Source of the DNA: Thalassocella blandensis
GTDB lineage: Bacteria > Pseudomonadota > Gammaproteobacteria > Pseudomonadales > Cellvibrionaceae
NCBI GenBank assembly: GCA_945882995.1
Contig: CAMCXE010000007.1
Location: forward strand, 1-41,064
DNA: 41,064 bases
Direction of reading: 5' to 3'
Part shown: in pieces, positions 6,819 through 14,846 of the stretch
Layout of the letters: the number at the start of each line of letters is the position of its first letter
How positions within the stretch are numbered: position 1 is the stretch's first letter
Position numbers and translations under genes: made by a program
The notes under the pieces: generated by a model
Database searches by the model: none
Told to the model about the DNA's origin: nothing
Seen by the model: only the letters and a program-made list of their open reading frames with translations

Positions 6819-9322
6819 TATTCGCCCTCGCGGCTGGCGGGCACTAGCTGTTGTGGGCCGGCGCGGTGATCAAAATACTTGTCGCTGAGCAGGCTGCCGA
6901 GGGCTTGTAGCAGGGTGCGCTGTTCATTGAGTGTGGTCAATAAGGTGTTGCGCTGGCGCTGAGCGTCCACCGCCGCCAAGTCTACCAGTCGCGACAGGCG
7001 CAGACGGGTGAGCGCATCTAAAATGGCGCGCTGCTCGCCTAATAGCTCACGACTGGTAATGCCGATAGGGGGCAGCTCATCCACCAGTTTTTGCAGCTGC
7101 TCCAGTTGGAACAGCAAACTGCGTGGGTTGCTGGTGTCAATCAACACGAGCTCTAGTCCGTGTACCACTTCCAAACGCCCGCGATAGCGTCGGCGGTAGG
7201 TGATAAGCACCTCGAGAGTGAGCAACATGGTTTGCAGCAGCACGGCTTCGTCTTCGTCGGGCAGGGCGCTGCCCAATAGACTGTTCACTAAGGTGGTGGT
7301 TTGCAGGGCGCGCTCTAGGCGCCGGCCCAACTGCAAAAAACGCCAGCCCACGCCGCGAATCATACTTTCATGCAGCAGGCCCGAGAGCGCCAGTAGCGTG
7401 GTGACCAGCGGGTCTAGGGCTTCCTCCGGCGCAGCGGCTAGGCCGGCGTGCATACTGGTTTCAAGCTGGGTGATGCCGTCACGGATATCATTGATGATAC
7501 GTAGGGTGTCGGAAGACATGAGCTCTTTGGTTTCTTCTGCGCAGACCAACATGGCATCGAGACTAGAGCGCAGGCTGCCAAACCGAGCGCCATCCAGTAT
7601 CACGTCCAGCAGCTCGTCCTCAGGATTGGCCAGCAGCTCAGCTTTGTCGCTGCAAAAGCCGGGGTAACAGGTAGTGACGTGGGACACCGCCCGCAACAGC
7701 GTGTGGCGGCAGTTGGTGGTCAGGACATCCGCCCCATCCAACAACACAAACACCGCGCGCAGTAAGCGCAGCACGGCTTCGGCGCGCTCGGCGTAACGGC
7801 CAAACCAAAACAGATTTTCCACCACACGGCTGGGCAAACTGCCCATATGGGCTGCGGCGAGGGGGCGCACATCGGCAGCAGCGCTGGCCGCGCGCTCAGT
7901 AGGCGCGGCGCGGGCCACAACCCAGGTATCTTTATTGAGCGAACCGGTTTGATTGGTGATTACTCGCGCACCGGCTTCACGCCCAGTGCGGGTTAAGCCG
8001 CCCGGCATTACCGCGTATCCGCTGTCACTGGCCACCGCAAAACTGCGCAGCACCGCTGGCCGCGCGGCAAACTCGCCGCTCAGCAACACCGGCATACTGG
8101 ACGCCTGTAGCATCTCCTGAGCCACAAACCTTGCCGGCTCAGCGTTGATCATGCGAGCCAGCGCGGTTAATTGGTCACGAGTGAGTTCGGCACCCATTTG
8201 CGTGCGGAACTCACCGCCGCGATAAATGGCTTTGATCACCAGTTCCGGCAGGTGGGCGAGCACAAAATCCAAGTCGTTGGCCTCGCCACACCAGTAGGTG
8301 CGCACAGACGCTAGGCGCGGTTCGCGGCCCAGCAGCTGGCGGCTAATCTGCGGCAAGTATTTAAGCAGCGCGGGGTTCTCTAACACGCCAGCGCCCATGG
8401 GGTTGGCAATGGCCACACGGCCCAAGCGCGCCACTTCCAAAATGCCGGGGATACCCAGCTGGGAGTCGCCTTTAAGTTCGAGGGGGTCGCAGTACCAGTC
8501 GTCGGTGCGGCGCAAAATCACGTCCACCCGCGTTAAACCCTCAAGGGATTTCATCCACACAAAACCGTTGTTCACCATCAGGTCGCCGCTCTGGACTAGC
8601 GGGTAGCCTAAGTAGTTGGCTAAAAATGCGTGTTCAAAAAAGGTTTCGTTGTAAGCGCCGGGGGTGAGTACCACCACCCGCGGCTCGTCTTGATGGGGGG
8701 CTAGGCTGGCTAATTTAATGCGCAGGCGCTGAAAAAAATGGGCAAGGCGTTGCACGTGGCTGTCGCGGAATAAGCTAGGTAGCACGCGCGACATCACCGT
8801 GCGGTTTTCCAGCGCGTAGCCTGCGCCCGAAGGCGCTTGAGTGCGGTCGGTCAGTACCGTGAAGGCACCATTCGGGCCGCGCACCATATCCACGGCATGA
8901 ATAATCAGCTGGTGTTCGCCGGGCAAACTAATACCTTGGCAGGCGCGTAAAAAACCGCGATGGGCAAAGAGTAACTCCGGCGGCAGTACGCCACTGCGCA
9001 CGAGCTCTCGCGGGCCGTAACAATCTTTGAGGATTAAATTGAATAATTCGGCCCGCTCCAGCAGCCCAGCCTCAATGTTGCTCCAATCGTCGCTGGTGAT
9101 AACGGCCGGCACCAAGTCCAGCTCCCAAACACGCCCTGCACTGGTATTGCCGCTGTAGACGTTATAGGTTGCACCATCATCGCGCAAAATGCGTTTGGCT
9201 TTTTGGTCACGCTCCAGCAGGGCGGCGGCGCCCAGCTGCTGCAATGACCCTAAAATGTGCCGCCAGCCGGGGTTCAGGCTGCCATCAGGGGCAAAGGCTT
9301 CGTTGTGTAGGGTGGATTTCAA
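6818..9322 (-). CDS. Circularly permuted ATP-grasp protein fused to alpha-E domain
   Basis: The 834-residue protein joins two families that are separate genes in many bacteria. Residues about 1-475 are a circularly permuted ATP-grasp type 2 domain (GWRHILGSLQQLGAAALLER at the start, VVLTPGAYNETFFEHAFLA in the middle, RTYWCGEANDLDFVLAHLP later), predicted to form an amide or peptide bond using ATP. From about residue 492 an alpha-E domain begins (LPSRVVENLFWFGRYAERAE), an all-helical module of unknown function. Fused forms are known in pseudomonads and relatives. It is followed, with a one-base stop/start overlap, by the transglutaminase gene, and queC lies 101 bases upstream on the same strand. 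The domain calls are solid; the biochemical role is inference. Confidence 0.92.
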   Translation of the reverse strand: MKSTLHNEAFAPDGSLNPGWRHILGSLQQLGAAALLERDQKAKRILRDDGATYNVYSGNTSAGRVWELDLVPAVITSDDWSNIEAGLLERAELFNLILKDCYGPRELVRSGVLPPELLFAHRGFLRACQGISLPGEHQLIIHAVDMVRGPNGAFTVLTDRTQAPSGAGYALENRTVMSRVLPSLFRDSHVQRLAHFFQRLRIKLASLAPHQDEPRVVVLTPGAYNETFFEHAFLANYLGYPLVQSGDLMVNNGFVWMKSLEGLTRVDVILRRTDDWYCDPLELKGDSQLGIPGILEVARLGRVAIANPMGAGVLENPALLKYLPQISRQLLGREPRLASVRTYWCGEANDLDFVLAHLPELVIKAIYRGGEFRTQMGAELTRDQLTALARMINAEPARFVAQEMLQASSMPVLLSGEFAARPAVLRSFAVASDSGYAVMPGGLTRTGREAGARVITNQTGSLNKDTWVVARAAPTERAASAAADVRPLAAAHMGSLPSRVVENLFWFGRYAERAEAVLRLLRAVFVLLDGADVLTTNCRHTLLRAVSHVTTCYPGFCSDKAELLANPEDELLDVILDGARFGSLRSSLDAMLVCAEETKELMSSDTLRIINDIRDGITQLETSMHAGLAAAPEEALDPLVTTLLALSGLLHESMIRGVGWRFLQLGRRLERALQTTTLVNSLLGSALPDEDEAVLLQTMLLTLEVLITYRRRYRGRLEVVHGLELVLIDTSNPRSLLFQLEQLQKLVDELPPIGITSRELLGEQRAILDALTRLRLSRLVDLAAVDAQRQRNTLLTTLNEQRTLLQALGSLLSDKYFDHRAGPQQLVPASREGE

Positions 9323-9423
9323 GGGCTGGTCCTAGTGGCAAACGGGGTGCGGCTGTGGCCGGCAAAGTAAAACCTTGGTGGAGGCGTAAGCAAATTTGGC
9401 ACCAGCTAGCGAAGCAGGCGACC

Positions 9424-10104
9424 TCAGCGCTCCAGCTGATAACGGGTGGGATCCACCACCCCGGCATCGGCAAAGCCCTTGTTGCGCAGCCGGCAGGAGT
9501 CGCAGCGGCCGCAGGCGAGGCCCTGTGCGTCGGCTTGGTAGCACGACACGGTTTCGGTGTAGTCCACCCCCAAAGCCATGCCAAGGCGGATAATTTCGCC
9601 TTTGCTCAGCTTAAGTAAGGGCGTTTCAATACTTAACGGCCGCCCCTCCACCCCGGCTTTGGTAGCCAAATTGGCCAGCTGCGCAAAAGCCGCAATAAAC
9701 TCGGGGCGACAGTCTGGATAGCCGGAATAGTCCACGGCGTTGACGCCAATAAAAATTGCTTCGGCTTGCAACACCTCTGCCCACGCGAGGGCAATGGACA
9801 AAAACACCGTGTTGCGGGCTGGCACATAGGTGACCGGAATGCCTTCCGGTGAATCCTCAGGCACCTCGATACTGGCGTCGGTTAAGGCCGAGCCGCCAAT
9901 GCTGCGCAAATCCAATTTCACCACTTTATGCTGTTCGGCGCCGAGCAGACTGGCGGTGCGTTTGGCGGCAATTAATTCGGCTTGATGGCGTTGGCCGTAA
10001 TCAAAGCTCAGGGTAAAACAGCGGTAGCCGTCTTTTTTGGCGAGGGCAAGAATGGTCGTGGAGTCCAAACCGCCGGAGATTAAAATAACTGCTTTTTTGC
10101 TCAT
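9424..10104 (-). CDS. queC: 7-cyano-7-deazaguanine synthase
   Basis: QueC converts 7-carboxy-7-deazaguanine to preQ0 with ATP and ammonia, in the pathway to queuosine in tRNA. The 226-residue protein has the PP-loop SGGLDS at residues 10-15, the [11 protein letters not shown] segment, and [19 protein letters not shown]-terminal zinc site is formed by Cys188, Cys198, Cys201 and Cys204 ([15 protein letters not shown]). The length is typical. It lies 83 bases downstream of queE on the same strand, so the two steps that use and make 7-carboxy-7-deazaguanine are adjacent and probably cotranscribed. ATG 10104 is the natural start, preceded by GAGGTTT after a short spacer-rich leader. Confidence 0.97.
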   Translation of the reverse strand: MSKKAVILISGGLDSTTILALAKKDGYRCFTLSFDYGQRHQAELIAAKRTASLLGAEQHKVVKLDLRSIGGSALTDASIEVPEDSPEGIPVTYVPARNTVFLSIALAWAEVLQAEAIFIGVNAVDYSGYPDCRPEFIAAFAQLANLATKAGVEGRPLSIETPLLKLSKGEIIRLGMALGVDYTETVSCYQADAQGLACGRCDSCRLRNKGFADAGVVDPTRYQLER

Positions 10105-10187
10105 AGAGGTTTACCTGAAACAGAAGAACCGGCGTCGTAATTAGCGTTGCGATAGGTGACGGAAGTGGATACAACAACAGGCGTTGT

Positions 10188-10838
10188 TTATACGCCCGTG
10201 CGTTCGCCCCACAATTGTTTGTGCAACTGCAGCTGGAAGCGCACGGGCAAATTATCCCGCAAAATCCATTCGGCCAAATCTTGCGGTGCCAGCTGCCCAA
10301 AACTGGGCGACAATAAAACCTCGCCCACACGTTGCGGCAGCTGGTATTCGTCGATTTTAAATGCGGCCCAGTGATAATCTTCTGCACTGGTAAGCACAAA
10401 TTTAAGTTGATCTTTGGCTTGCAGCAGGGCGATGTTCGCGTAGCGATTTTTACTGACTTCGCCAGAACCCGGCGTTTTCAAATCCATCACAATACTCACC
10501 CGCGCGTCCACCTCGGCAATATCCATGGCGCCGCTGGTCTCAAGGGACACTTGGTATCCCGCGTCGCAGAGCTGGGCCAGCAAAGGCAGTACGTCGGGTT
10601 GGGCCAAGGGTTCACCGCCGGTAACACACACATAACGCGGGCTGTGCGCGGCTACTTTAACCAGAATCTCGGCTAGGCTCAGGCGCTCGCCGCCGAAGAA
10701 CGCATACTCCGAATCGCAGTAGCCGCAACGCAGTGGGCAGCCGGTGAGGCGCACAAATACGGTGGGTAGGCCCACGGTGCGCGCCTCTCCCTGCAGGGAA
10801 TAAAAAATTTCGGTAATGCGTAAACTCGGCTCGGCCAT
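10188..10838 (-). CDS. queE: 7-carboxy-7-deazaguanine synthase, radical SAM
   Basis: QueE uses S-adenosylmethionine and a [4Fe-4S] cluster to turn 6-carboxytetrahydropterin into 7-carboxy-7-deazaguanine. The cluster ligands are Cys34, Cys38 and Cys41 (CPLRCGYC), preceded by the family N-terminus LRITEIFYSLQGEA, where the EGE/QGE region binds substrate and SAM. VTGGEPLAQ follows near residue 80. The protein has 216 residues from ATG 10838, which is preferred over ATG 10853 because GGGGGCAGG lies just upstream and homologues begin in this way. The DLKTPGSGE segment is also typical. It is followed by queC. Confidence 0.95.
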   Translation of the reverse strand: MAEPSLRITEIFYSLQGEARTVGLPTVFVRLTGCPLRCGYCDSEYAFFGGERLSLAEILVKVAAHSPRYVCVTGGEPLAQPDVLPLLAQLCDAGYQVSLETSGAMDIAEVDARVSIVMDLKTPGSGEVSKNRYANIALLQAKDQLKFVLTSAEDYHWAAFKIDEYQLPQRVGEVLLSPSFGQLAPQDLAEWILRDNLPVRFQLQLHKQLWGERTGV

Positions 10839-10861
10839 ACCTGCCCCCAGCAAAAGGCGGC
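10836..10861 (-). promoter_or_regulatory. queE leader shared with prmB
   Basis: The stretch ending in the queE ATG agrees with the prmB leader at 22 of 26 positions, including an identical CGCCTTTTGC. The two coding sequences are unrelated beyond the start codon, so the match is confined to the leader. Confidence 0.45.
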
Positions 10862-10948
10862 CAGTTTACCCCAAAGTTACGGGTGCCTGCAGGCCGCTAA
10901 CCGGCGAGGCCAACCGTTAGGGCTTTTTGGCGCTGACTGGCCATGTCG

Positions 10949-11932
10949 TTACAGCCAGCGCCGCCGTTTGAAATACCCCACAAACCCAGTGACCACTAGC
11001 AAAATGATGCCCCACGCAAAATAATAACCGTAATGCCAATGTAACTCGGGAATGTTGTCAAAATTCATTCCGTAAACTCCCACTATAAAAGTCAACGGAC
11101 CCAAAATAGTGGTGATTACGGTTAAAAACTGCAGCGTTTTATTCAGTGTATGGGATGAAATGGATAAATAGCCCTCAATTAAATCGCCACAAATATCAAA
11201 GTACATAGTGGTTAAACTATTTAAACGCTCGCAGCGGTCGTATAAATCCTGTAGTGCGTGGTCTATTTCACCCTCCTCTTCTACTAATTTAATGGGTGTG
11301 TGCTTGAGCAAATTAAACACTAGGCGCTCGTGATAACTAAAAATGCGTTTAAGTTTGCGCAGGCGCGATTTATACGCAATTAATGTTTTCATTACTTCGT
11401 CACTGGGATTGTCCTGCATGGAATCCTCAAGCTCATTTAAATAGGGCTCGAATTCCAGCAGCTTATCCAGATATTGCCCTACCGAATGCTGCATAATTCG
11501 GCACGCCAAAAAACCGGGGCTGCGCATTAGGTTTTCTTCTTCAATGTGGTGCCACCAATGATCAATAGCCGCAGACGGCAGCGCATGTACACTAATTAAA
11601 CCGCGCTCTCCAGCAAACAGCGCAATGGTTTGTTGCTTGTTAGTTAAATCGTCATTAAATGCGGTGATGCCGCGATACAAAATCAGCGTATGCTGAGCGA
11701 AGGTTTCGGTTTTCGGGGGATGGCGAAAGCGTTGTACCGCATCAACGGCTAAGGGGTGGCAGCCGAGGCTCTTCAGCAAATGCTTTTCATCGCCGGGGGC
11801 TTCACCCTCCATATCTAGCCAAATAAAGCTGTTCGCATGGCTTTGCCATTGGCTGATTAATTCGGCGCCGCCGGTGAGTTGCTGGCCATCAGCCAATTGC
11901 AGGCGTGTTCGGATCACGGGTGGTTCGCTCAA
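10949..11932 (-). CDS. CorA/ZntB-type divalent metal transporter
   Basis: The 327-residue protein is a member of the CorA magnesium/ZntB zinc superfamily of pentameric inner-membrane channels. A long cytoplasmic alpha/beta domain with a helical stalk occupies residues 1-265. Two C-terminal membrane helices follow: one ending in the signature YGMNF (Gly288, Met289, Asn290), and a final FAWGIILLVVTGFVGYF followed by basic KRRRWL in the cytoplasm. The periplasmic loop has NIPEL where classical CorA has MPEL, and the N-terminal half is more ZntB-like (SFIWLDMEGEAPGDE). I cannot separate Mg2+ from Zn2+ by sequence alone. It is transcribed away from the amidase gene, with about 170 bases between them. 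Confidence 0.9.
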   Translation of the reverse strand: MSEPPVIRTRLQLADGQQLTGGAELISQWQSHANSFIWLDMEGEAPGDEKHLLKSLGCHPLAVDAVQRFRHPPKTETFAQHTLILYRGITAFNDDLTNKQQTIALFAGERGLISVHALPSAAIDHWWHHIEEENLMRSPGFLACRIMQHSVGQYLDKLLEFEPYLNELEDSMQDNPSDEVMKTLIAYKSRLRKLKRIFSYHERLVFNLLKHTPIKLVEEEGEIDHALQDLYDRCERLNSLTTMYFDICGDLIEGYLSISSHTLNKTLQFLTVITTILGPLTFIVGVYGMNFDNIPELHWHYGYYFAWGIILLVVTGFVGYFKRRRWL

Positions 11933-12100
11933 GGCTCGTTAGGGTCGCGATTATCCCACATTGGCCCATGAACCTTACAGCTCGCAGAACCAGCCGGTGC
12001 CGGCAGATACTCGAGCGCAAAATTTGCACAAAATTTTCGGCCTATAAATCAACCGTGATATAGGCTTAGGTTAGAGCAGTGGATTTGGAGACGGCAGGTG

Positions 12101-12925
12101 ATGCGTGTAGCAGCAGTACAAATGGTCAGCGGACAAACCTTAGCAAACAACCTAATTACAGCCGCTAGGCTGATCGCCGAAGCCGCTAGTGGCGGTGCAC
12201 AGTTGGTGGTATTGCCGGAAAATTTTGCCTTATTTGGCCAGGGCAACCTAGCACCTTTGGCTCAGCTGGAGTCCGCCGGCGACGGACAGCTACTACCCTT
12301 TTTGGCCGAGCAGGCTAGCCTTCACCGCATTTGGTTGGGGGGCGGCACCATCCCCCTTGCGTTGGGTGTGGACGGCCGTGCGGCGGAAGCCAACAAAGCC
12401 TTCGCCAGTTGCTGTTTATTTGGCCCCAAGGGCGAGTTGGTGGGGCGCTACGACAAAATTCATTTATTTGATGCCGGCGTTAACGACGCAGTGGGAGCCT
12501 ACCGCGAATCCGCTCAATTTACCCCCGGCACCTTGCCCTGTTGTGTGGTTACGCCTTGGGCGCGGCTTGGCTTAAGTGTGTGTTACGACCTGCGCTTTCC
12601 TGAATATTTTCGGCAGCTGAGTGCGCTGGGAGCCCAAGTACTCCTTGTGCCCTCGGCGTTTGTTTACACCACGGGCAAGGCCCATTGGGAAGTGCTGCTG
12701 CGTGCCCGCGCCATTGAAAACCAGTGTTATGTGATCGCAGCCAACCAAGGCGGGCAACACAGTGACAATCGCCACACTTGGGGGCAATCCATGATTATTA
12801 ACCCTTGGGGGGAAATAATCGCGCAGCAGGCCGAAGGCGAAGGCGTGGTGGTAGCGGATTTAAATTTTGCCGAGCAGCTAGCCTTGCGCAACAAAATGCC
12901 CGTGCTCACGCATCGGCGATTTTAG
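12101..12925 (+). CDS. Carbon-nitrogen hydrolase, Nit1/Nit2-type amidase
   Basis: This is a nitrilase-superfamily amidase of 274 residues with the catalytic Glu40 (VVLPENFALF), Lys119 (GRYDKIHLFD) and Cys161 (LSVCYDLRFPEYFR). The LFDAGVND segment and the CYDLRFPE motif place it with the Nit1/Nit2 group, whose characterised members hydrolyse deaminated glutathione or omega-amidated 2-oxo acids. That would be a metabolite-repair role in the cytoplasm. The substrate here is inferred from family. GTG 12098 directly precedes ATG 12101; ATG is chosen because GGCAGG lies just upstream and the mature start MRVAAVQM is canonical. The gene is divergent from the CorA gene and ends 14 bases before the lipocalin stop, so the two converge. 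Confidence 0.92.
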   Translation: MRVAAVQMVSGQTLANNLITAARLIAEAASGGAQLVVLPENFALFGQGNLAPLAQLESAGDGQLLPFLAEQASLHRIWLGGGTIPLALGVDGRAAEANKAFASCCLFGPKGELVGRYDKIHLFDAGVNDAVGAYRESAQFTPGTLPCCVVTPWARLGLSVCYDLRFPEYFRQLSALGAQVLLVPSAFVYTTGKAHWEVLLRARAIENQCYVIAANQGGQHSDNRHTWGQSMIINPWGEIIAQQAEGEGVVVADLNFAEQLALRNKMPVLTHRRF

Positions 12926-12939
12926 GCTTTGGGCATGAC

Positions 12940-13533
12940 CTAACGAGCAGCCGGTTTAACGCTGGATTCATTAAGCTGCGGATCCCGAATAAGCTTGGAA
13001 ACCTCAAACCCTAAGGCTTTAGCCCGAGCCACTAGAGCTTCGAATTCCTCTGGCGGCACCTTAGGCGTGCGCGCCAGCAGCCACAAACTCTTGCGACTGG
13101 GCGTGCCCACCAAGGCCAGCCGATAGTCCGCATCCACGTACAAAATCCAATAATTGCCCTGTTTGGATACGGGTATCAGCGGGCCAAACCAAGTATCAAA
13201 ACGCACCGCGAGTTTGGTATTTATGGGCGGGTTCAGCACCTTGGCGGTGCCGCGAATGTCGTGCTCTGAACCGTCCTGCCGCAGGGCGCGGTTGTGCACC
13301 GCCAGGGTTCCATCGGCATTTGCGGCATATTCGGCGATGGCGGCTTCATCGGCCTTTTGAAAAAACATGGGCAGGCGCGCCAGCTCATACCACCGCCCGG
13401 CGTAACGCTGTAAATCCACGTTGGGTGCCGTGGGCAGTGGTGCAGACTGATCGGCGCTAGCCGCCATAGCAAGGCCAAAAGCTAAGGCAATGGGTATGGC
13501 GGTTTTAAGGTAGCGGAGGCTGGGGCGTTTCAT
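12940..13533 (-). CDS. Lipocalin family protein, exported, no lipobox
   Basis: From ATG 13533 this is a 197-residue bacterial lipocalin similar to Blc. The start is chosen because AGGAG lies seven bases upstream and the preceding 42 codons look non-coding. Residues 1-28 are a signal peptide (LKTAIPIALAFGLAMAASA), then the lipocalin motif YAGRWYELARLP at residues 44-55, the mid-barrel strands (AVRFDTWFGPLIPVSKQGNYWI) and the conserved YRLALVGTPSRKSLWLLARTP. Blc of E. coli is an outer-membrane lipoprotein, but here no cysteine follows the signal peptide, so it should be a soluble periplasmic protein. The likely role is binding lipids or other small hydrophobic molecules. Confidence 0.9.
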   Translation of the reverse strand: MKRPSLRYLKTAIPIALAFGLAMAASADQSAPLPTAPNVDLQRYAGRWYELARLPMFFQKADEAAIAEYAANADGTLAVHNRALRQDGSEHDIRGTAKVLNPPINTKLAVRFDTWFGPLIPVSKQGNYWILYVDADYRLALVGTPSRKSLWLLARTPKVPPEEFEALVARAKALGFEVSKLIRDPQLNESSVKPAAR

Positions 13534-13734
13534 TGGTGAGCTCCTGATGCCGTCTGAGCGGCGCAGAATAAGGCCATAAGTTAACTCCGATGGGGTTTCG
13601 TTTACCAAGCTAATTGGGCGAGTTCCTTGCTGGGCGAATTGACGACTAGCCGTCACCAATCACACCGCTGAGCCATATTGCGCCCAGAGGGGGCAAAGCA
13701 CTTGAGCGGGTTAGAGCGACTGTTTAATTGATGC

Positions 13735-14186
13735 TTACTCGCTCTGAAGCCGATGCAAATACAACTGTAATTCTCGCAAATGAGAACCCCAATGACTTTT
13801 AAAACTGAATTCAAAATACCACAAAGCATTAGATTGCGAAGTGTTTTGAAAGTACCACAAGCTTTCCTGAAGCTCGCACACAATGTCCGTAATGTCATCA
13901 ATTGCGTCGCCAACGAGAACTTCAGAGTCAGCTAGATTTTTCGAGCTTTCCTTAACGCTATTGTAAAACCCAAGGGCCGGGAAATTAATTTCTATAATTT
14001 TTCTAATTTAGGCGTATTTTTTTCTGGTGGTTCAGGATGTTCGGAGTCGTCAAATTCAAATTTACATTCGTGAATTGAACAAGCGAGTAAATCCAGACAC
14101 TTAATTAAAATATTAACTTCAACAGGTGTACCACTAGGTTTAGCAATAGCCTCCAGAAAATTTTTGATGAGTTCTTCAATTTTCAT
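13735..14186 (-). pseudogene. DUF5063-like gene broken by a -1 frameshift
   Basis: The first frame (ATG 14186 to TAG 13992) encodes 64 residues, MKIEELIKNFLEAI to NTPKLEKL. A second open frame continues at once in the -1 frame to TAA 13735, giving KIIEINFPALGFYNSV, then VGDAIDDITDIVCELQESLW, then ALWYFEFSFKSHWGSHLREL. The tail has the FxxHWGxH and DDxxDIxxxLxxxLW pattern I associate with DUF5063 proteins, and head plus tail together have about the family length (roughly 150 residues). The switch falls at a run of five A on the coding strand (TTAGAAAAATTATAG); one more A would restore a single frame. Either the gene has lost a base or the assembly has. The region is AT-rich relative to its neighbours and has no clear ribosome-binding site before the ATG. 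Confidence 0.65.
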
Positions 14187-14205
14187 ATTGATTCAACTAA
14201 CAATG

Positions 14206-14306
14206 GGTTATACAGCTTTTTGGCGCCCAACTGAGGTTTCTAGGCTAAACGTAACCGAGTCCCGCGGCCGTCTCGTACAACCTAGAAACCGCCCAGCGTC
14301 ATAACC
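14206..14306. repeat. Nested inverted repeat between chpC and the DUF5063-like gene
   Basis: Inner arms GGTTTCTAGG (14235-14244) and CCTAGAAACC (14281-14290) are perfect. Outer arms GGTTAT (14206-14211) and ATAACC (14301-14306) are also perfect. The spacer is GC-rich and contains CGAG..CTCG. It begins 28 bases after the chpC stop in the direction of transcription, with no T-run, so it is not a standard terminator. Its role is unknown. Confidence 0.55.
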
Positions 14307-14333
14307 TTGGACGTCAGTGTTTCAGTTTTAACC

Positions 14334-14819
14334 TTAAATTTTTCGATACCCGCAATACGCCCGCTCCAAGGCCGAAATATCGGGGATCGTCATGTCTTCC
14401 ACGCCCACGCGCACGTACATGCGTTCGAAATTGGTGGTGGGGGCTTGTTCGGTTTTTTGAATGTCTTCGGGCCGCAGGTTGATACTGCGGTGGATGCCTT
14501 GAGTGGGAATGGCGATAAATTTGAGGTCGCTGTGCACACCCGTGTTGTTAAACACCGCAATACGCCCATTGGGGTTGATGCCGCCGCCTTGGCCGGTGAC
14601 TAAACGCTCAAAACTGATCAGCGGCACCCGTTGGTTGCGCCAGCTGTAGTAGCCCAGAAACCAGTTAGGGCCGCTGTTATCAGGGAAAATAGGTGCCACG
14701 GCGGCGATTTCGGCAATGTTGGTTTGCGGCACCAACAGCGTCCGAGCCTGAATGGGTAGCATCATGCAGGAAATCGTGCCGGCTTCTGGGTTAGTGGCTT
14801 GAGTTGTAGGGTCGCTCAT
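14334..14819 (-). CDS. chpC: CheW-like adaptor ChpC of the Pil-Chp system
   Basis: This is a 161-residue single CheW-like domain protein. In the Pil-Chp pathway such proteins link receptor arrays to the ChpA kinase at the inner membrane. The domain runs from about residue 16 (ISCMMLPIQARTLLVPQTNI) to the end, with the CheW-type WFLGYYSWRNQRVPLISFE segment at about 52-70 and the RIAVFNN strand further on. It is the last gene of the operon, starting 28 bases after the chpB stop. Position and fold together support ChpC; on sequence alone it would only be called CheW-like. An inverted repeat follows it. Confidence 0.85.
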   Translation of the reverse strand: MSDPTTQATNPEAGTISCMMLPIQARTLLVPQTNIAEIAAVAPIFPDNSGPNWFLGYYSWRNQRVPLISFERLVTGQGGGINPNGRIAVFNNTGVHSDLKFIAIPTQGIHRSINLRPEDIQKTEQAPTTNFERMYVRVGVEDMTIPDISALERAYCGYRKI

Positions 14820-14846
14820 AAATTTCTCGCTGGCTTAATCAATGGT

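Noticed and set aside
10105-10187. Terminator between queE and queC
   Set aside because: The inverted repeat AACAAC/GTTGTT is short and has no T-run on the minus strand; the two genes are more likely cotranscribed.
10929-10962. Terminator after the CorA-type gene
   Set aside because: GGCGCTG/CAGCGCC pairs, but the right arm lies within the coding end, the loop is 20 bases and no T-run follows on the minus strand.
13985-14000. Programmed -1 frameshift in the DUF5063-like gene
   Set aside because: The A5 run is not a canonical X XXY YYZ heptamer in the right frame and no downstream pseudoknot or stem is evident; a one-base loss is simpler.
14206-14306. Possible integron attC site next to an AT-rich small gene
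   Set aside because: The arms do not carry the RYYYAAC and GTTRRRY core sites, and no integrase or second cassette is present.
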